Source: Oscillospiraceae bacterium (GTDB lineage Bacteria > Bacillota > Clostridia > Oscillospirales > Ruminococcaceae). From it: a stretch of DNA of 64,000 nucleotides. The position numbers were made by a program, and so were the translations under genes. The notes under the pieces are model-generated. The model was not told the DNA's origin. It saw only the letters and a program-made list of their open reading frames with translations, and made no database searches. Of the stretch, positions 22,579 through 31,326 are shown piece by piece. Numbering within the stretch: the stretch's first letter is position 1; every line of letters begins with the position of its first letter. The stretch is taken from assembly GCA_017847885.1 (NCBI GenBank), contig JAGAUA010000044.1:124001-188000 (forward strand). The letters are read 5' to 3'.

Positions 22579-24339
22579 ATGACAAACCCGATCAGATCAG
22601 CATCAACCGAGCTTCGCGAGCTTCTTATGAGCGCGCTGGGCAGGCTTGTAAGCGAGGGAAAGATAGAGGCTGTTCCCCTGCCTGCTTTCAATATTGAGAT
22701 ACCCCAGGATAAGTCCCACGGCGATTTTGCTTCAAATATCGCCCTTGCCTGCGCAAAGCCGCTGAAATCCGCACCGAGAAAAATTGCGGAGCTTATCTGC
22801 GAGGCAATAATCCTTGACGGCAGCTCCTTCGAGCGCGTTGAGATAGCAGGTCCCGGCTTCATCAACTTTTTCCTGTCAAGAAGCTGGTTTTCCGAGGTTA
22901 TCCGCACTGTTTCCGCCGAGAAGGAAGGCTTCGGCAGAACCGACACGGGTGCAGGCAAAAAAATACTCGTTGAGTTTGTTTCCGCAAATCCCACGGGTCC
23001 CATGCACATCGGCAACGCCCGGGGCGGCGCAATCGGCGACTGCCTTTCCTCTGTTCTCGATTGGGCAGGCTATGAGGTAAAGCGCGAGTTTTACGTTAAC
23101 GACGCTGGCAACCAGATAGAAAAGTTTGGCAAATCCCTTGACCTGCGGTATATGCAGCTTTGCTCCGCGGACGGACAAGCCTTTATCGCAAAATATCCCG
23201 AAAACGAAACCCTTTGCCAGGAGATCTACAACGCTGCGGAGACCTTCCCCATGCCCGAGGACGTTTATCTCGGCGCGGATATTATTGCCCATGCAAAGAA
23301 TTTTTACGACGAAAACGGCGCTTCCTATGCCGAAAAAACCGAGGAGGAACGCAAGGACGCTCTTGTTGCCTTTGCGCTTCCCAAGAATATTCAGAAGCTT
23401 GAGGACGATTTGAGAAAGTACCGCATTGAGTACGACACATGGTTCCGTGAAAGCTCGCTCCACAACAGCGGCGCGGTGACGGAGATAATCGAGCTGCTGA
23501 AAAAGAGCGGCTACACCTACGAGCAGGAGGGCGCGCTTTGGTTCAAGTCCTCCGAATTCGGAGACGAAAAGGACAGAGTTCTCGTCCGCGCAAACGGTAT
23601 CCCCACATACTTCGTTCCCGATATCGCATACCACTACAACAAGCTTGTTACCCGTGGATTTGACACGGCTATCGACATTCTCGGCGCTGACCACCACGGC
23701 TATATTCCCCGTATGAAGGCTGCTATGCAGGCTTTGGGCGTTGACCCCAACCGCCTTGATATGATAATCATGCAGATGGTGCGCCTTGTGAAAAACGGCG
23801 AGACCTACAAGCTTTCCAAGCGTTCGGGCAAGGCTGTTACCCTTGAAACCCTTCTTGACGAAGTGCCTATCGACGCGGCACGGTTCTTCTTCAACCTCCG
23901 CGAGGCAAACTCCCACTTTGAGTTTGACCTTGACCTTGCTATCGAGCAGTCCTCCAAGAACCCCGTTTACTATGTTCAGTACGCTCATGCGAGAATTTGC
24001 TCCATTATCCGTACCCTTGAAGCCGAGGGCTATTCCGTGAAGGAGCTTACCGCGGAGCAGCTCAACGTTCTTGACGCTCCCGAGGAGACCGAGCTTATCC
24101 GCTTTATCGCCTCCCTTCCCAACACAGTCGATGCGGCAGCAAAGGATTACGACCCTGCAAAGATCACACGCTATTCTCAGGATCTTGCAACGCTTTTCCA
24201 CAAGTTCTATGACAAGTGCCGTATCAAGGGCGCGGAGGAGGAGCTTCTTTACGCAAGACTCAGCCTTTGCCGTGCGGTAAAGATCACACTGAAAAACACC
24301 CTTGATATGCTGAAGATCGACTGTCCCGACAAGATGTGA
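22579..24339 (+). CDS. argS: Arginyl-tRNA synthetase
   Basis: Class I aminoacyl-tRNA synthetase charging tRNA-Arg. About 586 residues: the N-terminal Add-1 domain, the HIGH-type motif in NPTGPMHIGNARGG, the KMSKS-like YKLSKRSGKAVTL, and the DALR anticodon-binding domain at the C-terminus (YVQYAHARICSI onwards). An ATG at 22570 overlaps the SD (AAAGGA). The ATG at 22579 is 8 bases away and gives MTNPIRSASTELR, so I choose it. It follows the DUF1934 gene, as ywiB-argS does in Bacillus. Confidence 0.96.
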   Translation: MTNPIRSASTELRELLMSALGRLVSEGKIEAVPLPAFNIEIPQDKSHGDFASNIALACAKPLKSAPRKIAELICEAIILDGSSFERVEIAGPGFINFFLSRSWFSEVIRTVSAEKEGFGRTDTGAGKKILVEFVSANPTGPMHIGNARGGAIGDCLSSVLDWAGYEVKREFYVNDAGNQIEKFGKSLDLRYMQLCSADGQAFIAKYPENETLCQEIYNAAETFPMPEDVYLGADIIAHAKNFYDENGASYAEKTEEERKDALVAFALPKNIQKLEDDLRKYRIEYDTWFRESSLHNSGAVTEIIELLKKSGYTYEQEGALWFKSSEFGDEKDRVLVRANGIPTYFVPDIAYHYNKLVTRGFDTAIDILGADHHGYIPRMKAAMQALGVDPNRLDMIIMQMVRLVKNGETYKLSKRSGKAVTLETLLDEVPIDAARFFFNLREANSHFEFDLDLAIEQSSKNPVYYVQYAHARICSIIRTLEAEGYSVKELTAEQLNVLDAPEETELIRFIASLPNTVDAAAKDYDPAKITRYSQDLATLFHKFYDKCRIKGAEEELLYARLSLCRAVKITLKNTLDMLKIDCPDKM

Positions 24340-24360
24340 TTGACTCGGAGGCTGTATTTG

Positions 24361-25140
24361 ATGCAGATAATGATAGAATGTGAGTACTGCTGCTCGGTTT
24401 ATGATTATAAGGAAAATCACTCCTGCCCCAACTGCGGAGCTGTTCCCGACAAAAAGCAGATAGCCGCGGCAAAAAGCGCCGCAAAGGCGGAGCAATCGCC
24501 TTATGCAATGCCGGGGACTCCCGTTCCCGAAGTCAAAACAAGCGGATTAATGCGCGTGCTTATAAGGCTTATCCCCCTTTGGATAGCAATAATTGTTGCC
24601 TGCCTTTTCATTCCATCGCTGGTTGAAAAGGGTATCGAAAGCAGCGCCGCAAAAAATTTGCAGGTGGTGGACGAGCCGCGGTATGAGGAGCATGGCATGG
24701 GCGAAGTCTTTGTTTACGACGACGTTTTCAAGCTGAACATTGACAATGCCTTTATTGCCGACACCGAGCTTATCAACGCGCTTATTCCCAAGGATATGTC
24801 GCTTTTGGTAGTTCATGTGAACGCTTCCGTTGATGACAGCGATGATGTTGTAAAGGATTATTACGACATGGAGCCTTACGTTACAAACGGAGAGTACTGC
24901 CGCTCAAAGATTTCGGGCACGGCGCTGAATTCCTGTCCCGACGCTTTTGCGCAAAACACCTTTAGCCTTTCTGTCATGCGATACCGAAATGAAAGCGACG
25001 GGTATATGTGCTTCATCGTGGACAAGGACTCAACCGAATTCAGCTTGTGCTTTGAGGATACGTCCGAAATTGGATATGTAAAGCAGCTTGACTGCATACA
25101 TAGAGTCGCACTTACCGTTGAACGGGGGGAAAGCGTATGA
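24361..25140 (+). CDS. Zinc-ribbon single-pass membrane protein, unknown function
   Basis: 259 residues beginning with a zinc ribbon (CEYCCSVYDY ... CPNCGA), then a short Ala/Lys-rich linker. One hydrophobic helix follows (LIPLWIAIIVACLFIPSLV, about residues 65-85), then an extracytoplasmic domain of about 175 residues without a family I recognise. SD GGAGG lies 9 bases before ATG 24361; a TTG at 24340 has no SD. It is 21 bases after argS and overlaps the next gene by 4 bases, so the two probably work together at the membrane. Confidence 0.75.
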   Translation: MQIMIECEYCCSVYDYKENHSCPNCGAVPDKKQIAAAKSAAKAEQSPYAMPGTPVPEVKTSGLMRVLIRLIPLWIAIIVACLFIPSLVEKGIESSAAKNLQVVDEPRYEEHGMGEVFVYDDVFKLNIDNAFIADTELINALIPKDMSLLVVHVNASVDDSDDVVKDYYDMEPYVTNGEYCRSKISGTALNSCPDAFAQNTFSLSVMRYRNESDGYMCFIVDKDSTEFSLCFEDTSEIGYVKQLDCIHRVALTVERGESV

Positions 25141-25628
25141 TAAACGTAAACAAGAAATCCTCCAAGGCAGCCGCCGTCATACTGTTTATTATCGCCGTTA
25201 TTTCCCTTTTCAGCACCCTCGGTATTATTGCGGAAATGAAGGACATGGCAAAATACGATAATTATTACGCATGGGAAATTGTCGGCGCAAGCTCCGAAAA
25301 GCAGGAGGACGGCAGATTTCTGATAACTCTCGATATCAAGAATACAAGCTCGTACCAAACCCAAATCAGAAACAACACTATAAATATCGAATACGGAAAC
25401 GGAAAACGCCTCGAAAACCAAATGCCCGTTTACCCCGACGGCTACCTTTACGACTCACTCAACTACATTCTCATTCCCGCAGGTCAGACCGTTAAGCACT
25501 CCCTTCTCATCGACCCTCCCCAGGATGTGAACACCGTCCGTCTGACATATTTCGGACATTCCTACGACCGAAGCAAGTTGTTGGACGAAAACCGCGATTA
25601 CCTTACATATTCGGTAAAGCTTTATTGA
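25137..25628 (+). CDS. Small membrane-anchored extracytoplasmic protein, unknown function
   Basis: 163 residues: Lys-rich N-terminus, one transmembrane helix (AAAVILFIIAVISLFSTLGIIA, residues 11-32), then a beta-rich exterior domain. Phrases such as ITLDIKNTSSYQTQI and ILIPAGQTVKHSLLIDPP resemble immunoglobulin-like DUF4352/FxLYD-type domains, though I cannot assign the family. Its ATG overlaps the preceding stop (ATGA), indicating translational coupling with the zinc-ribbon membrane protein. Function unknown. Confidence 0.75.
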   Translation: MINVNKKSSKAAAVILFIIAVISLFSTLGIIAEMKDMAKYDNYYAWEIVGASSEKQEDGRFLITLDIKNTSSYQTQIRNNTINIEYGNGKRLENQMPVYPDGYLYDSLNYILIPAGQTVKHSLLIDPPQDVNTVRLTYFGHSYDRSKLLDENRDYLTYSVKLY

Positions 25629-25698
25629 TTTCCAAATTTTTTTGATTTGTCAGAATAAATTCACCAAAGCTGTCAAAACTATGCTTGAGGTGAATTTT

Positions 25699-26427
25699 AT
25701 GAGTAATGCAAAATTCAAAATTGGCAAGCTTTCAGGCAAAGGTCTTTTTATTGCGGCAGCTGCGTGCATCATCGCAGTAGGCGCGGCAGGGGTATATTCC
25801 TACACAAAAATTTCCGACAGGCTCAACGCAGAGCTTATCAGCGAAAACCGCGATACATTATCTGCCGAGGGCAAGGACAATGACGAACAGGCAAACGCAG
25901 ACAAAAGCGGAATTTCCAAGGTGCAGGAAAGCACGGCTCCCGTAACAGAGCCTGCACAGTCGGCAGCCGTTACGACCGAAGCGGACAAGCAGCAAAAGAA
26001 AGCCGAGCCCCAGGCGTATGTGCGTCCATTGAACGGCGAGGTAATCAATCCCTTTTCAAACGGAGAGCTTGTTAAGTCCAAAACGCTCAACGTGTGGAAG
26101 ACCCATGACGGCGCAGACATTGCAGGTGCGATTGACGAAAAGGTCAAGAGCATGACAAGCGGCACCGTTAAAAAGGTTTATGAGGACCAGATGCTGGGTG
26201 CCTGCGTTATCATCGACCACGGCAGCGGAATTGAGGGGTACTACTGCAACCTCAGCAAGGATATTCCCGTTTCCGAGGGCGAAAGCGTTTCCGCAGGAAC
26301 TATCATCGGCGCTGTGGGCAACACCGCTGAAAGCGAGATCAGCGAAGAGCCGCATCTCCACTTTGCTCTGAAGAAAAACAACGAATGGATCGACCCCATT
26401 GCTTTTATCTCGGGCGAGGGCAGCTGA
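25699..26427 (+). CDS. SpoIIQ-like M23 (LytM) family membrane protein
   Basis: 242 residues with a transmembrane helix (residues 13-34), a Ser/Thr/Glu-rich linker, and a C-terminal LytM domain. The segment SKTLNVWKTHDGADI and the domain layout are like clostridial SpoIIQ. Zinc ligands His136, Asp140 and His221 and catalytic-type His219 (EPHLHF) are all kept, as in clostridial but not Bacillus SpoIIQ. It could be the forespore channel partner of SpoIIIAH or a general M23 endopeptidase. Start ATG 25699 has GAGGTG 6 bases upstream; an upstream ATG (25642) lacks an SD. No spo genes adjoin it. Confidence 0.75.
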   Translation: MSNAKFKIGKLSGKGLFIAAAACIIAVGAAGVYSYTKISDRLNAELISENRDTLSAEGKDNDEQANADKSGISKVQESTAPVTEPAQSAAVTTEADKQQKKAEPQAYVRPLNGEVINPFSNGELVKSKTLNVWKTHDGADIAGAIDEKVKSMTSGTVKKVYEDQMLGACVIIDHGSGIEGYYCNLSKDIPVSEGESVSAGTIIGAVGNTAESEISEEPHLHFALKKNNEWIDPIAFISGEGS

Positions 26428-26440
26428 TGCCAAAAATAAT

Positions 26441-26504
26441 GGGCGGCTGATAGCCGCCCCTACGATTATTGTGTTTTTTTGTAGGGGCGGATATTATCCG
26501 CCCG
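26441..26504. repeat. Paired GC-rich palindromes (REP-like), copy 2
   Basis: Unit A (26441-26463), GGGCGGCTGATAGCCGCCCC then TAC, faces unit B (26481-26504), GTAGGGGCGGATATTATCCG then CCCG. The two are inverted with an AT-rich 17-base spacer. They lie between convergent genes, just before the terminator at 26526. Confidence 0.9.
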
Positions 26505-26525
26505 TTTTTTTACAGCTTCACGCTG

Positions 26526-26553
26526 AACCTGAACCATCAAGGTTCAGGTTTTT
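26526..26553 (+). terminator. Intrinsic terminator after the M23 gene
   Basis: Perfect stem AACCTGAAC/GTTCAGGTT with a 7-base loop and a T run on the plus strand, ending 3 bases before the stop of the convergent gene. Confidence 0.85.
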
Positions 26554-26555
26554 AT

Positions 26556-28280
26556 TTATCCGTAAATAGCGGTAATGACTGTGTTTTCCGTGATATTTTT
26601 AAGGCTCTTATCCCATGTGATAAACAAATTTCCGTTGCTGTCCTTTGTTGGTGTAAACGGCGGAACAGCGTCCTCGCCGTCATTTACCATAACGAAATAG
26701 AACTGCCCGTCGATGATGAATGTTACCTCATGCACATTGTCGCCCTTGAATATCGCGGTAATAGTAGTATCGTCAATAATGTTGTCCAAGGATTTGTCCC
26801 AGCAGGAAAACGGATTGCCATTGCTGTCCTTGAGCGGGATATAGGGCGGCATAACAGAGCCGTTATGCTCAACCTCAACCTCAAATTTATCGCTGCCGAT
26901 AATAAATGTTACCGTATGCTTTGCAGCCTCAAGTATAGCGGTGATAGTCACATCAGAGGTAATACAGGTGAAATCCTTGTCCCAGCCCTTGAATACGTAT
27001 CCCTCAATATTCAGCGTTGTGGGGAGGTTAGCGGATTTTCCGTGTTCAACGGTAAGTGTATTGGATTTATCTCCTATAACGACCGTAACGGTGTGAGTCG
27101 CTGCCGTTAAATTCTCATTGAACATAGCAGTAATGACCCTATCCTCGGTAATATTTTCAAAGGAATTATCCCAGCCGATAAATGTCAGACCCTCTATAAC
27201 AGGATCCTCGGGCTTAACGGCATTTCCACCGTGAGGGATCTCCTGAATGGTTTCCTCACCGTCAATAACAATTGTTACCATGTGAATAACGCTGCTTGAA
27301 GAAGCCGAGGTCTGGGTGCTTTGAGTCGTCGTGGGAGGTGCTGTCGTGGTCGCAGGAGGAGCTGTCGTAGTTGCGGCAGTATGCCCGGGTATCGTTGTCT
27401 CCGTCGGCGCAGGCGCAGTAGTAACTATCGGCTCTGCCGTCTGTATCGTATCGGAGTTGTCGTCCGTAATGCTTGCCTCGGTGGAGGACGTCTGCTCCTC
27501 AATAGGGGGAACATTTTCGCTGTCCGACTTGGTATCGTACACCGCTTTCAGTTCTTCCGCCGTGTAGGGGAAATTTTCTGTAAGCGCACAAATCGTAATA
27601 AGATTTTTCAAATCAAAAGCAGTAAGCTCGTTGAGGTCTATATCAAGGTTAAGCGCCTCAAAGGAAGGGCCTTCCTCCGATACAACCCGTCCCCACTTTT
27701 TCTCTATCTGCATCTCGGGCTTGTTCACCGCATTGCCCAGCTGGTCGTAAAGCTGAACGGTATTGCTGCCCATGAAGGTATACAAATCGGTGTAGGAAAT
27801 AAATTCGTTGGTGTAATAGGATATCTTTGCAACGCTTCCGCCCGCCGATATCATGGAGTCGGCAGTTCTTACATTAACGTGTGATTTATCCTCACCTGCG
27901 AAATTGCAGATAAGCACGCCGTTTCTCAGGAACATCTCTCCGTCGGTTTTCCCGTTAAATTCGTTTGACACAACTATCTGCGTATCGGGACCTATAACGA
28001 TATAGTTCTTTTCGCTGTTTTTCTTTCCTTGATATGCCACCGTGCAGGACGAATTTGAGCCGACAGTGATAATGTCGCCCATTTTCAGCGCTTCACCGCT
28101 TACGGCAGCGGTGTTGACGTCCGAGTTTGTTACGCTTACAACGCCGTTTGCCGAGGTTATGTAAAGTCCGTACGAGGACAAAAACCCTCCCGTAACGACA
28201 AAAAGCGTAACTGCAACAACGGCAAGAGCCAATGTGCAAAGTATAATAGGCAGCTTAAAGTTTCTGATAAATTCCTTCAT
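26556..28280 (-). CDS. Membrane-anchored FecR-domain protein with four InlB B-type repeats
   Basis: 574 residues. An N-terminal transmembrane helix (LPIILCTLALAVVAVTLFVV) is followed by a FecR-like beta domain (residues about 40-200, GDIITVGSNSSCTVAY ... VRTADSMISAGGSVAK). A Thr/Pro-rich wall-spanning linker (residues about 265-330) leads to four Listeria-Bacteroides/InlB B-type beta-grasp repeats. Each repeat has the pattern HxVTxxI...G...P...GxxFxxWDxSxxNIxxDxxITAxF. It probably displays the repeats on the cell surface. It sits 36 bases after a second FecR-domain gene and is likely co-transcribed. No LPXTG or lipobox is visible. Ligand unknown. Confidence 0.8.
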   Translation of the reverse strand: MKEFIRNFKLPIILCTLALAVVAVTLFVVTGGFLSSYGLYITSANGVVSVTNSDVNTAAVSGEALKMGDIITVGSNSSCTVAYQGKKNSEKNYIVIGPDTQIVVSNEFNGKTDGEMFLRNGVLICNFAGEDKSHVNVRTADSMISAGGSVAKISYYTNEFISYTDLYTFMGSNTVQLYDQLGNAVNKPEMQIEKKWGRVVSEEGPSFEALNLDIDLNELTAFDLKNLITICALTENFPYTAEELKAVYDTKSDSENVPPIEEQTSSTEASITDDNSDTIQTAEPIVTTAPAPTETTIPGHTAATTTAPPATTTAPPTTTQSTQTSASSSSVIHMVTIVIDGEETIQEIPHGGNAVKPEDPVIEGLTFIGWDNSFENITEDRVITAMFNENLTAATHTVTVVIGDKSNTLTVEHGKSANLPTTLNIEGYVFKGWDKDFTCITSDVTITAILEAAKHTVTFIIGSDKFEVEVEHNGSVMPPYIPLKDSNGNPFSCWDKSLDNIIDDTTITAIFKGDNVHEVTFIIDGQFYFVMVNDGEDAVPPFTPTKDSNGNLFITWDKSLKNITENTVITAIYG

Positions 28281-28316
28281 AATAAGCCGAAGCTGAAAAC
28301 AGCCTCTCTCCTTTCA

Positions 28317-29426
28317 TTAATTGGGTACTGCGGCGGTGGTGCCGGCAGTAACCGTTCCCGTAGTGGTTTCATTTCCGTAGGACGGCTCGCTGAACCAGTC
28401 CTCGTAATCGTCCGTACCCGTATCGGTATTGCCCGTTATCTCCCACCATTTTATTCCCGAATATGTAGTATATTCATGCTTTTTATATGTTGTCGCAAGA
28501 GTGCCGTAGGTAGTCTCCGAAGTGGTTTCGGAGGTATCCGAAGTCGTGGTGGTCTCCGTTGTGGAAGCGGTAGTCCTTACCGTTGTGACCTTGGTTTCCT
28601 CGGTAGTTTCCGTTGTCGTCTCCGTCATAGTCTCAAGCCGCCTGCTTTCCTCCGCGGCAGCTCTGTACGCCTCGCCAAGCACGTCCTGACTGAACGCAAG
28701 CTGCTTTTCGGTGCTTGCACGGGTAATCTCCCTAAGCGTTATTTCGCTGAACTCGGAAAGGTCGATATCATAGTTGAGATAGCCGTAGCGGCATACGTCC
28801 GCCGCCGTTATCATCTGGGCGCGTGTGCCCTCAACAAGCACCATCGGCAGGTCGAAGGGTTCCTTTTCCGCGTCGTAAAGCTGGAGCATAACCGTTCCCT
28901 CAAGGTTCTGCACCTCGGTTATCATAACATCTTCATACCCCATGTAGCTGTCCATGCAGTTAAATTCCGCACGGAAAACCGTACCCTTTACAGATACCGT
29001 GCTGTTGGGAGTTTTAAGGCTGAAATCGGATTTTTTATCAAGCTTTTTGTTAAGCTGGCAGATGACCGCGCCCTTTGTAAGATTAACGGAAATGCTGCCC
29101 TTTGAAGCAACGTCCGTATAATATACATAAACCGTGGTATCCGGCTCGACAGATATGTATTTGTCGCCGTCCATGCTTAATCTCACCGTGCATTTTTTGT
29201 CAGTGGTAAGAATATCTCCGCTTTTCAGCTTTGCCCTTTTGTCGGCATTGAGCCGCTTTCCGTCTCTTTGAATATATGCGCTGCCGGTAATTTCGGTAAT
29301 AATTATTTCTCTTGCAACGTCGCCGCCGAAGTACAGGCTGATAACAACAGCCCCGGCAGCTATCATAAGTATTGCGATAAAACCGACAAGAATAAGCCTT
29401 AAATTTTCAGAAAGGATTTTTATCAA
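28317..29426 (-). CDS. Membrane-anchored FecR-domain protein with Thr-rich tail
   Basis: About 370 residues: transmembrane helix (LRLILVGFIAILMIAAGAVV), a FecR-type domain (KSGDILTTDKKCTVRLSMDG ... TPNSTVSVKGTVFRAEF), a helical region, and a Thr/Glu-rich tail. Start is TTG 29426: SD AAAGGTGG lies 7 bases upstream, and the consensus promoter's start point (about 29455) falls inside the longer ATG-initiated reading (29459), ruling it out. Domain and linker types match the next gene. No FecI sigma factor or TonB receptor is near, so classical Fec signalling is unlikely. Confidence 0.8.
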   Translation of the reverse strand: MIKILSENLRLILVGFIAILMIAAGAVVISLYFGGDVAREIIITEITGSAYIQRDGKRLNADKRAKLKSGDILTTDKKCTVRLSMDGDKYISVEPDTTVYVYYTDVASKGSISVNLTKGAVICQLNKKLDKKSDFSLKTPNSTVSVKGTVFRAEFNCMDSYMGYEDVMITEVQNLEGTVMLQLYDAEKEPFDLPMVLVEGTRAQMITAADVCRYGYLNYDIDLSEFSEITLREITRASTEKQLAFSQDVLGEAYRAAAEESRRLETMTETTTETTEETKVTTVRTTASTTETTTTSDTSETTSETTYGTLATTYKKHEYTTYSGIKWWEITGNTDTGTDDYEDWFSEPSYGNETTTGTVTAGTTAAVPN

Positions 29427-29461
29427 GGCGTAACCACCTTTCAAATTCCGTAAGTACATTC

Positions 29462-29490
29462 ATTATACCACAATGACAGTCCTTTGTCAA
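29462..29490 (-). promoter_or_regulatory. Consensus promoter of the FecR-domain gene pair
   Basis: Minus strand: TTGACA (29490-29485), 17-base spacer ending TGG, TATAAT (29467-29462). Perfect hexamers plus extended -10; start near 29455. Confidence 0.9.
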
Positions 29491-29524
29491 AGCGTTTTTG
29501 ACAAATTTCAGCCAAACGTCACAA

Positions 29525-29553
29525 TTGACAGAAAAAGGATAGTATGGTATAAT
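29525..29553 (+). promoter_or_regulatory. Consensus promoter of the HD-domain gene
   Basis: TTGACA (29525-29530), 17-base spacer ending TGG, TATAAT (29548-29553). Divergent from the FecR-gene promoter, with 34 bases between the two -35 boxes. Confidence 0.9.
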
Positions 29554-29577
29554 AGCTGTTGAAAGGAAATGAATGTT

Positions 29578-30255
29578 ATGAGCAGTAATATTACCTATAA
29601 GTACATCAAGCAGAACCCCGATATCCATACCTATATCAAAAATGCAGACGCCGCCGTTGAAGCACAGGGCTATACCGAACATTCCTTTGCCCACGTTGAG
29701 CGCACCGCGTCCATGGTGGAGATGATACTTACCACGCTGGGCTATGACGAGCGCACCGTTGAGCTGGGCAAGATAGCGGCGTACCTCCACGATATCGGCA
29801 ACGTCATAAACCGCGTTGACCACGCACAAAGCGGCGCAATAATGGCATTCCGCCTGCTGGATAACCTGAATATGCCCCCCGAGGAGATATGCACCGTAAT
29901 ATCCGCTATCGGCAACCATGACGAGAACACCGCACAGCCCATAAACCCAATTTCCGCGGCGCTTATAATTGCCGACAAAGCCGACGTCCGCAGAAGCCGC
30001 GTAAGAAACGTCAGCACCTCCGAGACCCTTGCAAGGGATATCCACGACAGGGTGAACTACGCCGTTGAACGGTCGGAGCTTTTGTTCAGCGACGACAAAA
30101 CCGCGATAATACTTGACCTTGCCATTGACAGCAGCATATCCCCCGTTATGGAATATTTCGAGATATTTTTGCAGCGTATGCTTTTGTGCAGGCGCTCTGC
30201 GGAATTCCTCGGCATAAGCTTTCACCTGCGTATCAACGGCAGCGACATCATCTGA
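29578..30255 (+). CDS. HD-domain phosphohydrolase
   Basis: 225-residue cytosolic metal-dependent phosphohydrolase. The HD signature is complete: His39, His71-Asp72 (AAYLHDIGN), His114-Asp115 (GNHDE) and Asp136 in IADKADVRRSR. Family members hydrolyse nucleotides or cyclic dinucleotides, but the substrate cannot be told from sequence. An ATG at 29569 is 1 base from the SD; the ATG at 29578 has normal spacing and is preferred. The stop is 2 bases from the stop of the convergent next gene. Confidence 0.88.
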   Translation: MSSNITYKYIKQNPDIHTYIKNADAAVEAQGYTEHSFAHVERTASMVEMILTTLGYDERTVELGKIAAYLHDIGNVINRVDHAQSGAIMAFRLLDNLNMPPEEICTVISAIGNHDENTAQPINPISAALIIADKADVRRSRVRNVSTSETLARDIHDRVNYAVERSELLFSDDKTAIILDLAIDSSISPVMEYFEIFLQRMLLCRRSAEFLGISFHLRINGSDII

Positions 30256-30257
30256 CC

Positions 30258-31058
30258 CTACCCCATGCCGTAGCTTTGCACCACCTCAAACAGGTCGCTT
30301 TCCAGAATGTCGTCTGGCGTGACTATCAAGCCCTGGTCGGAGTCTATGTCGTACCCGTGAGACGCGTATGCAAGCCATACAAGATGGGCGCACTGAGTAC
30401 CTGCCGTGCTGCCTAATTCGCTGTATTTCCGCGGAAGCAGCCCCACCAAAGCGTTATACGGAATATTGTTCAAATAGGTCATTGCAGAGCGTGCTATTTC
30501 GGCACGCTCTTTTTTGTCTGCATTTTTCAGCCTAAGTACCGCGAAATTGGGGTAATCCCTCCACTTTTCCGTGCTTTGGAGCTTTGAGTTCTTGCCGATG
30601 ACCACCGCTTCAAGGGTGTATCCGTTTTCGGCGTCCACGCAAATTGCCGCATGACCGTTCCGCCAGCTTAAAACGTGGGAGGAATTGGTCAGAAGCACGT
30701 CCCCCTCTTCCAGCGGAGCAAGCCTTATGGGGCTGTTTATCACCCTTTCCTCAAAGGATACGGGGGAATTTATTCGGCACTCAAACTCGATATCCGCAAA
30801 ATAGCTGTCCTGATAGCCGTACAGCAAAGCCTTGGTTTCGAGAGCGTCCACCGCAGGTCTGCCCAGCCCCGTCTGACGGAAAATGAACGCATAATCCTCA
30901 TCGGTATAGTCCACCCTGCTTTTGTTTACCGCGTATGAGATATCCTCCCGTTTGCACCGCGGAGGGATATGGGCAAGGGGCTCAATATAAAAAAGCGAGG
31001 AAATATACGCCGCTGCCGTCATATAAAGAATACAAATCAGAAACACGCTTTTTTTCAT
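30258..31058 (-). CDS. YiiX-like permuted NlpC/P60 cysteine peptidase, membrane-anchored
   Basis: 266 residues: N-terminal signal anchor (SVFLICILYMTAAAYISSLF), then a circularly permuted papain-fold domain. Catalytic His136 (WRNGHAAIC) precedes nucleophile Cys223 (GTQCAHLVWLAY), the order typical of the YiiX/YebB group. The surrounding PLEEGDVLLTN motif is the usual entry to this fold. It probably acts on an amide or thioester in the envelope; the target is unknown. ATG 31058 is 7 bases from the SD (AAAGG); the ATG at 31073 would bury the SD in the gene. Confidence 0.82.
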   Translation of the reverse strand: MKKSVFLICILYMTAAAYISSLFYIEPLAHIPPRCKREDISYAVNKSRVDYTDEDYAFIFRQTGLGRPAVDALETKALLYGYQDSYFADIEFECRINSPVSFEERVINSPIRLAPLEEGDVLLTNSSHVLSWRNGHAAICVDAENGYTLEAVVIGKNSKLQSTEKWRDYPNFAVLRLKNADKKERAEIARSAMTYLNNIPYNALVGLLPRKYSELGSTAGTQCAHLVWLAYASHGYDIDSDQGLIVTPDDILESDLFEVVQSYGMG

Positions 31059-31110
31059 TGCCGTACCTTTCAAAAAAATATTATTTGAATTACAAAACCG
31101 CCGTTTTAAC

Positions 31111-31182
31111 GGGCGGCTGATAGCCGCCCCTACAATTGAATGATATATTTTGACATTTTGTAGGGACGGATATCATCCGTCA
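31111..31182. repeat. Paired GC-rich palindromes (REP-like), copy 3
   Basis: Unit A (31111-31133), GGGCGGCTGATAGCCGCCCC then TAC, and an inverted, slightly decayed unit B (31160-31182), GTAGGGACGGATATCATCCG. Lies between divergent genes, upstream of the GH25 promoter. Confidence 0.88.
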
Positions 31183-31246
31183 GATATTGTTTTATGATTT
31201 CTATTTATTATTTGTATTTTTGCGCAAAAAATCCGCTTTTTAACGC

Positions 31247-31275
31247 TTGCACGAAGCCGCGAAATATGATATAAT
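31247..31275 (+). promoter_or_regulatory. Promoter of the GH25 lysozyme gene
   Basis: TTGCAC (31247-31252), 17-base spacer ending TGA, TATAAT (31270-31275); extended -10. Confidence 0.8.
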
Positions 31276-31326
31276 TACTGTGTATATTACAATTCACGAC
31301 TAAAAATATCAGCAAGGATTGTTAAA

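Noticed and set aside
22876..24495. 539-codon open frame on the minus strand opposite argS
   Set aside because: It lies antisense to a certain synthetase gene, has no SD, and its residues are the low-complexity Val/Leu/Cys/Arg pattern produced by reading GC-biased codons backwards.
27300..27420. Repetitive DNA suggesting a CRISPR-like or satellite array
   Set aside because: It is the codon-level reflection of a Thr/Pro-rich linker within a gene, with no regular repeat-spacer period.
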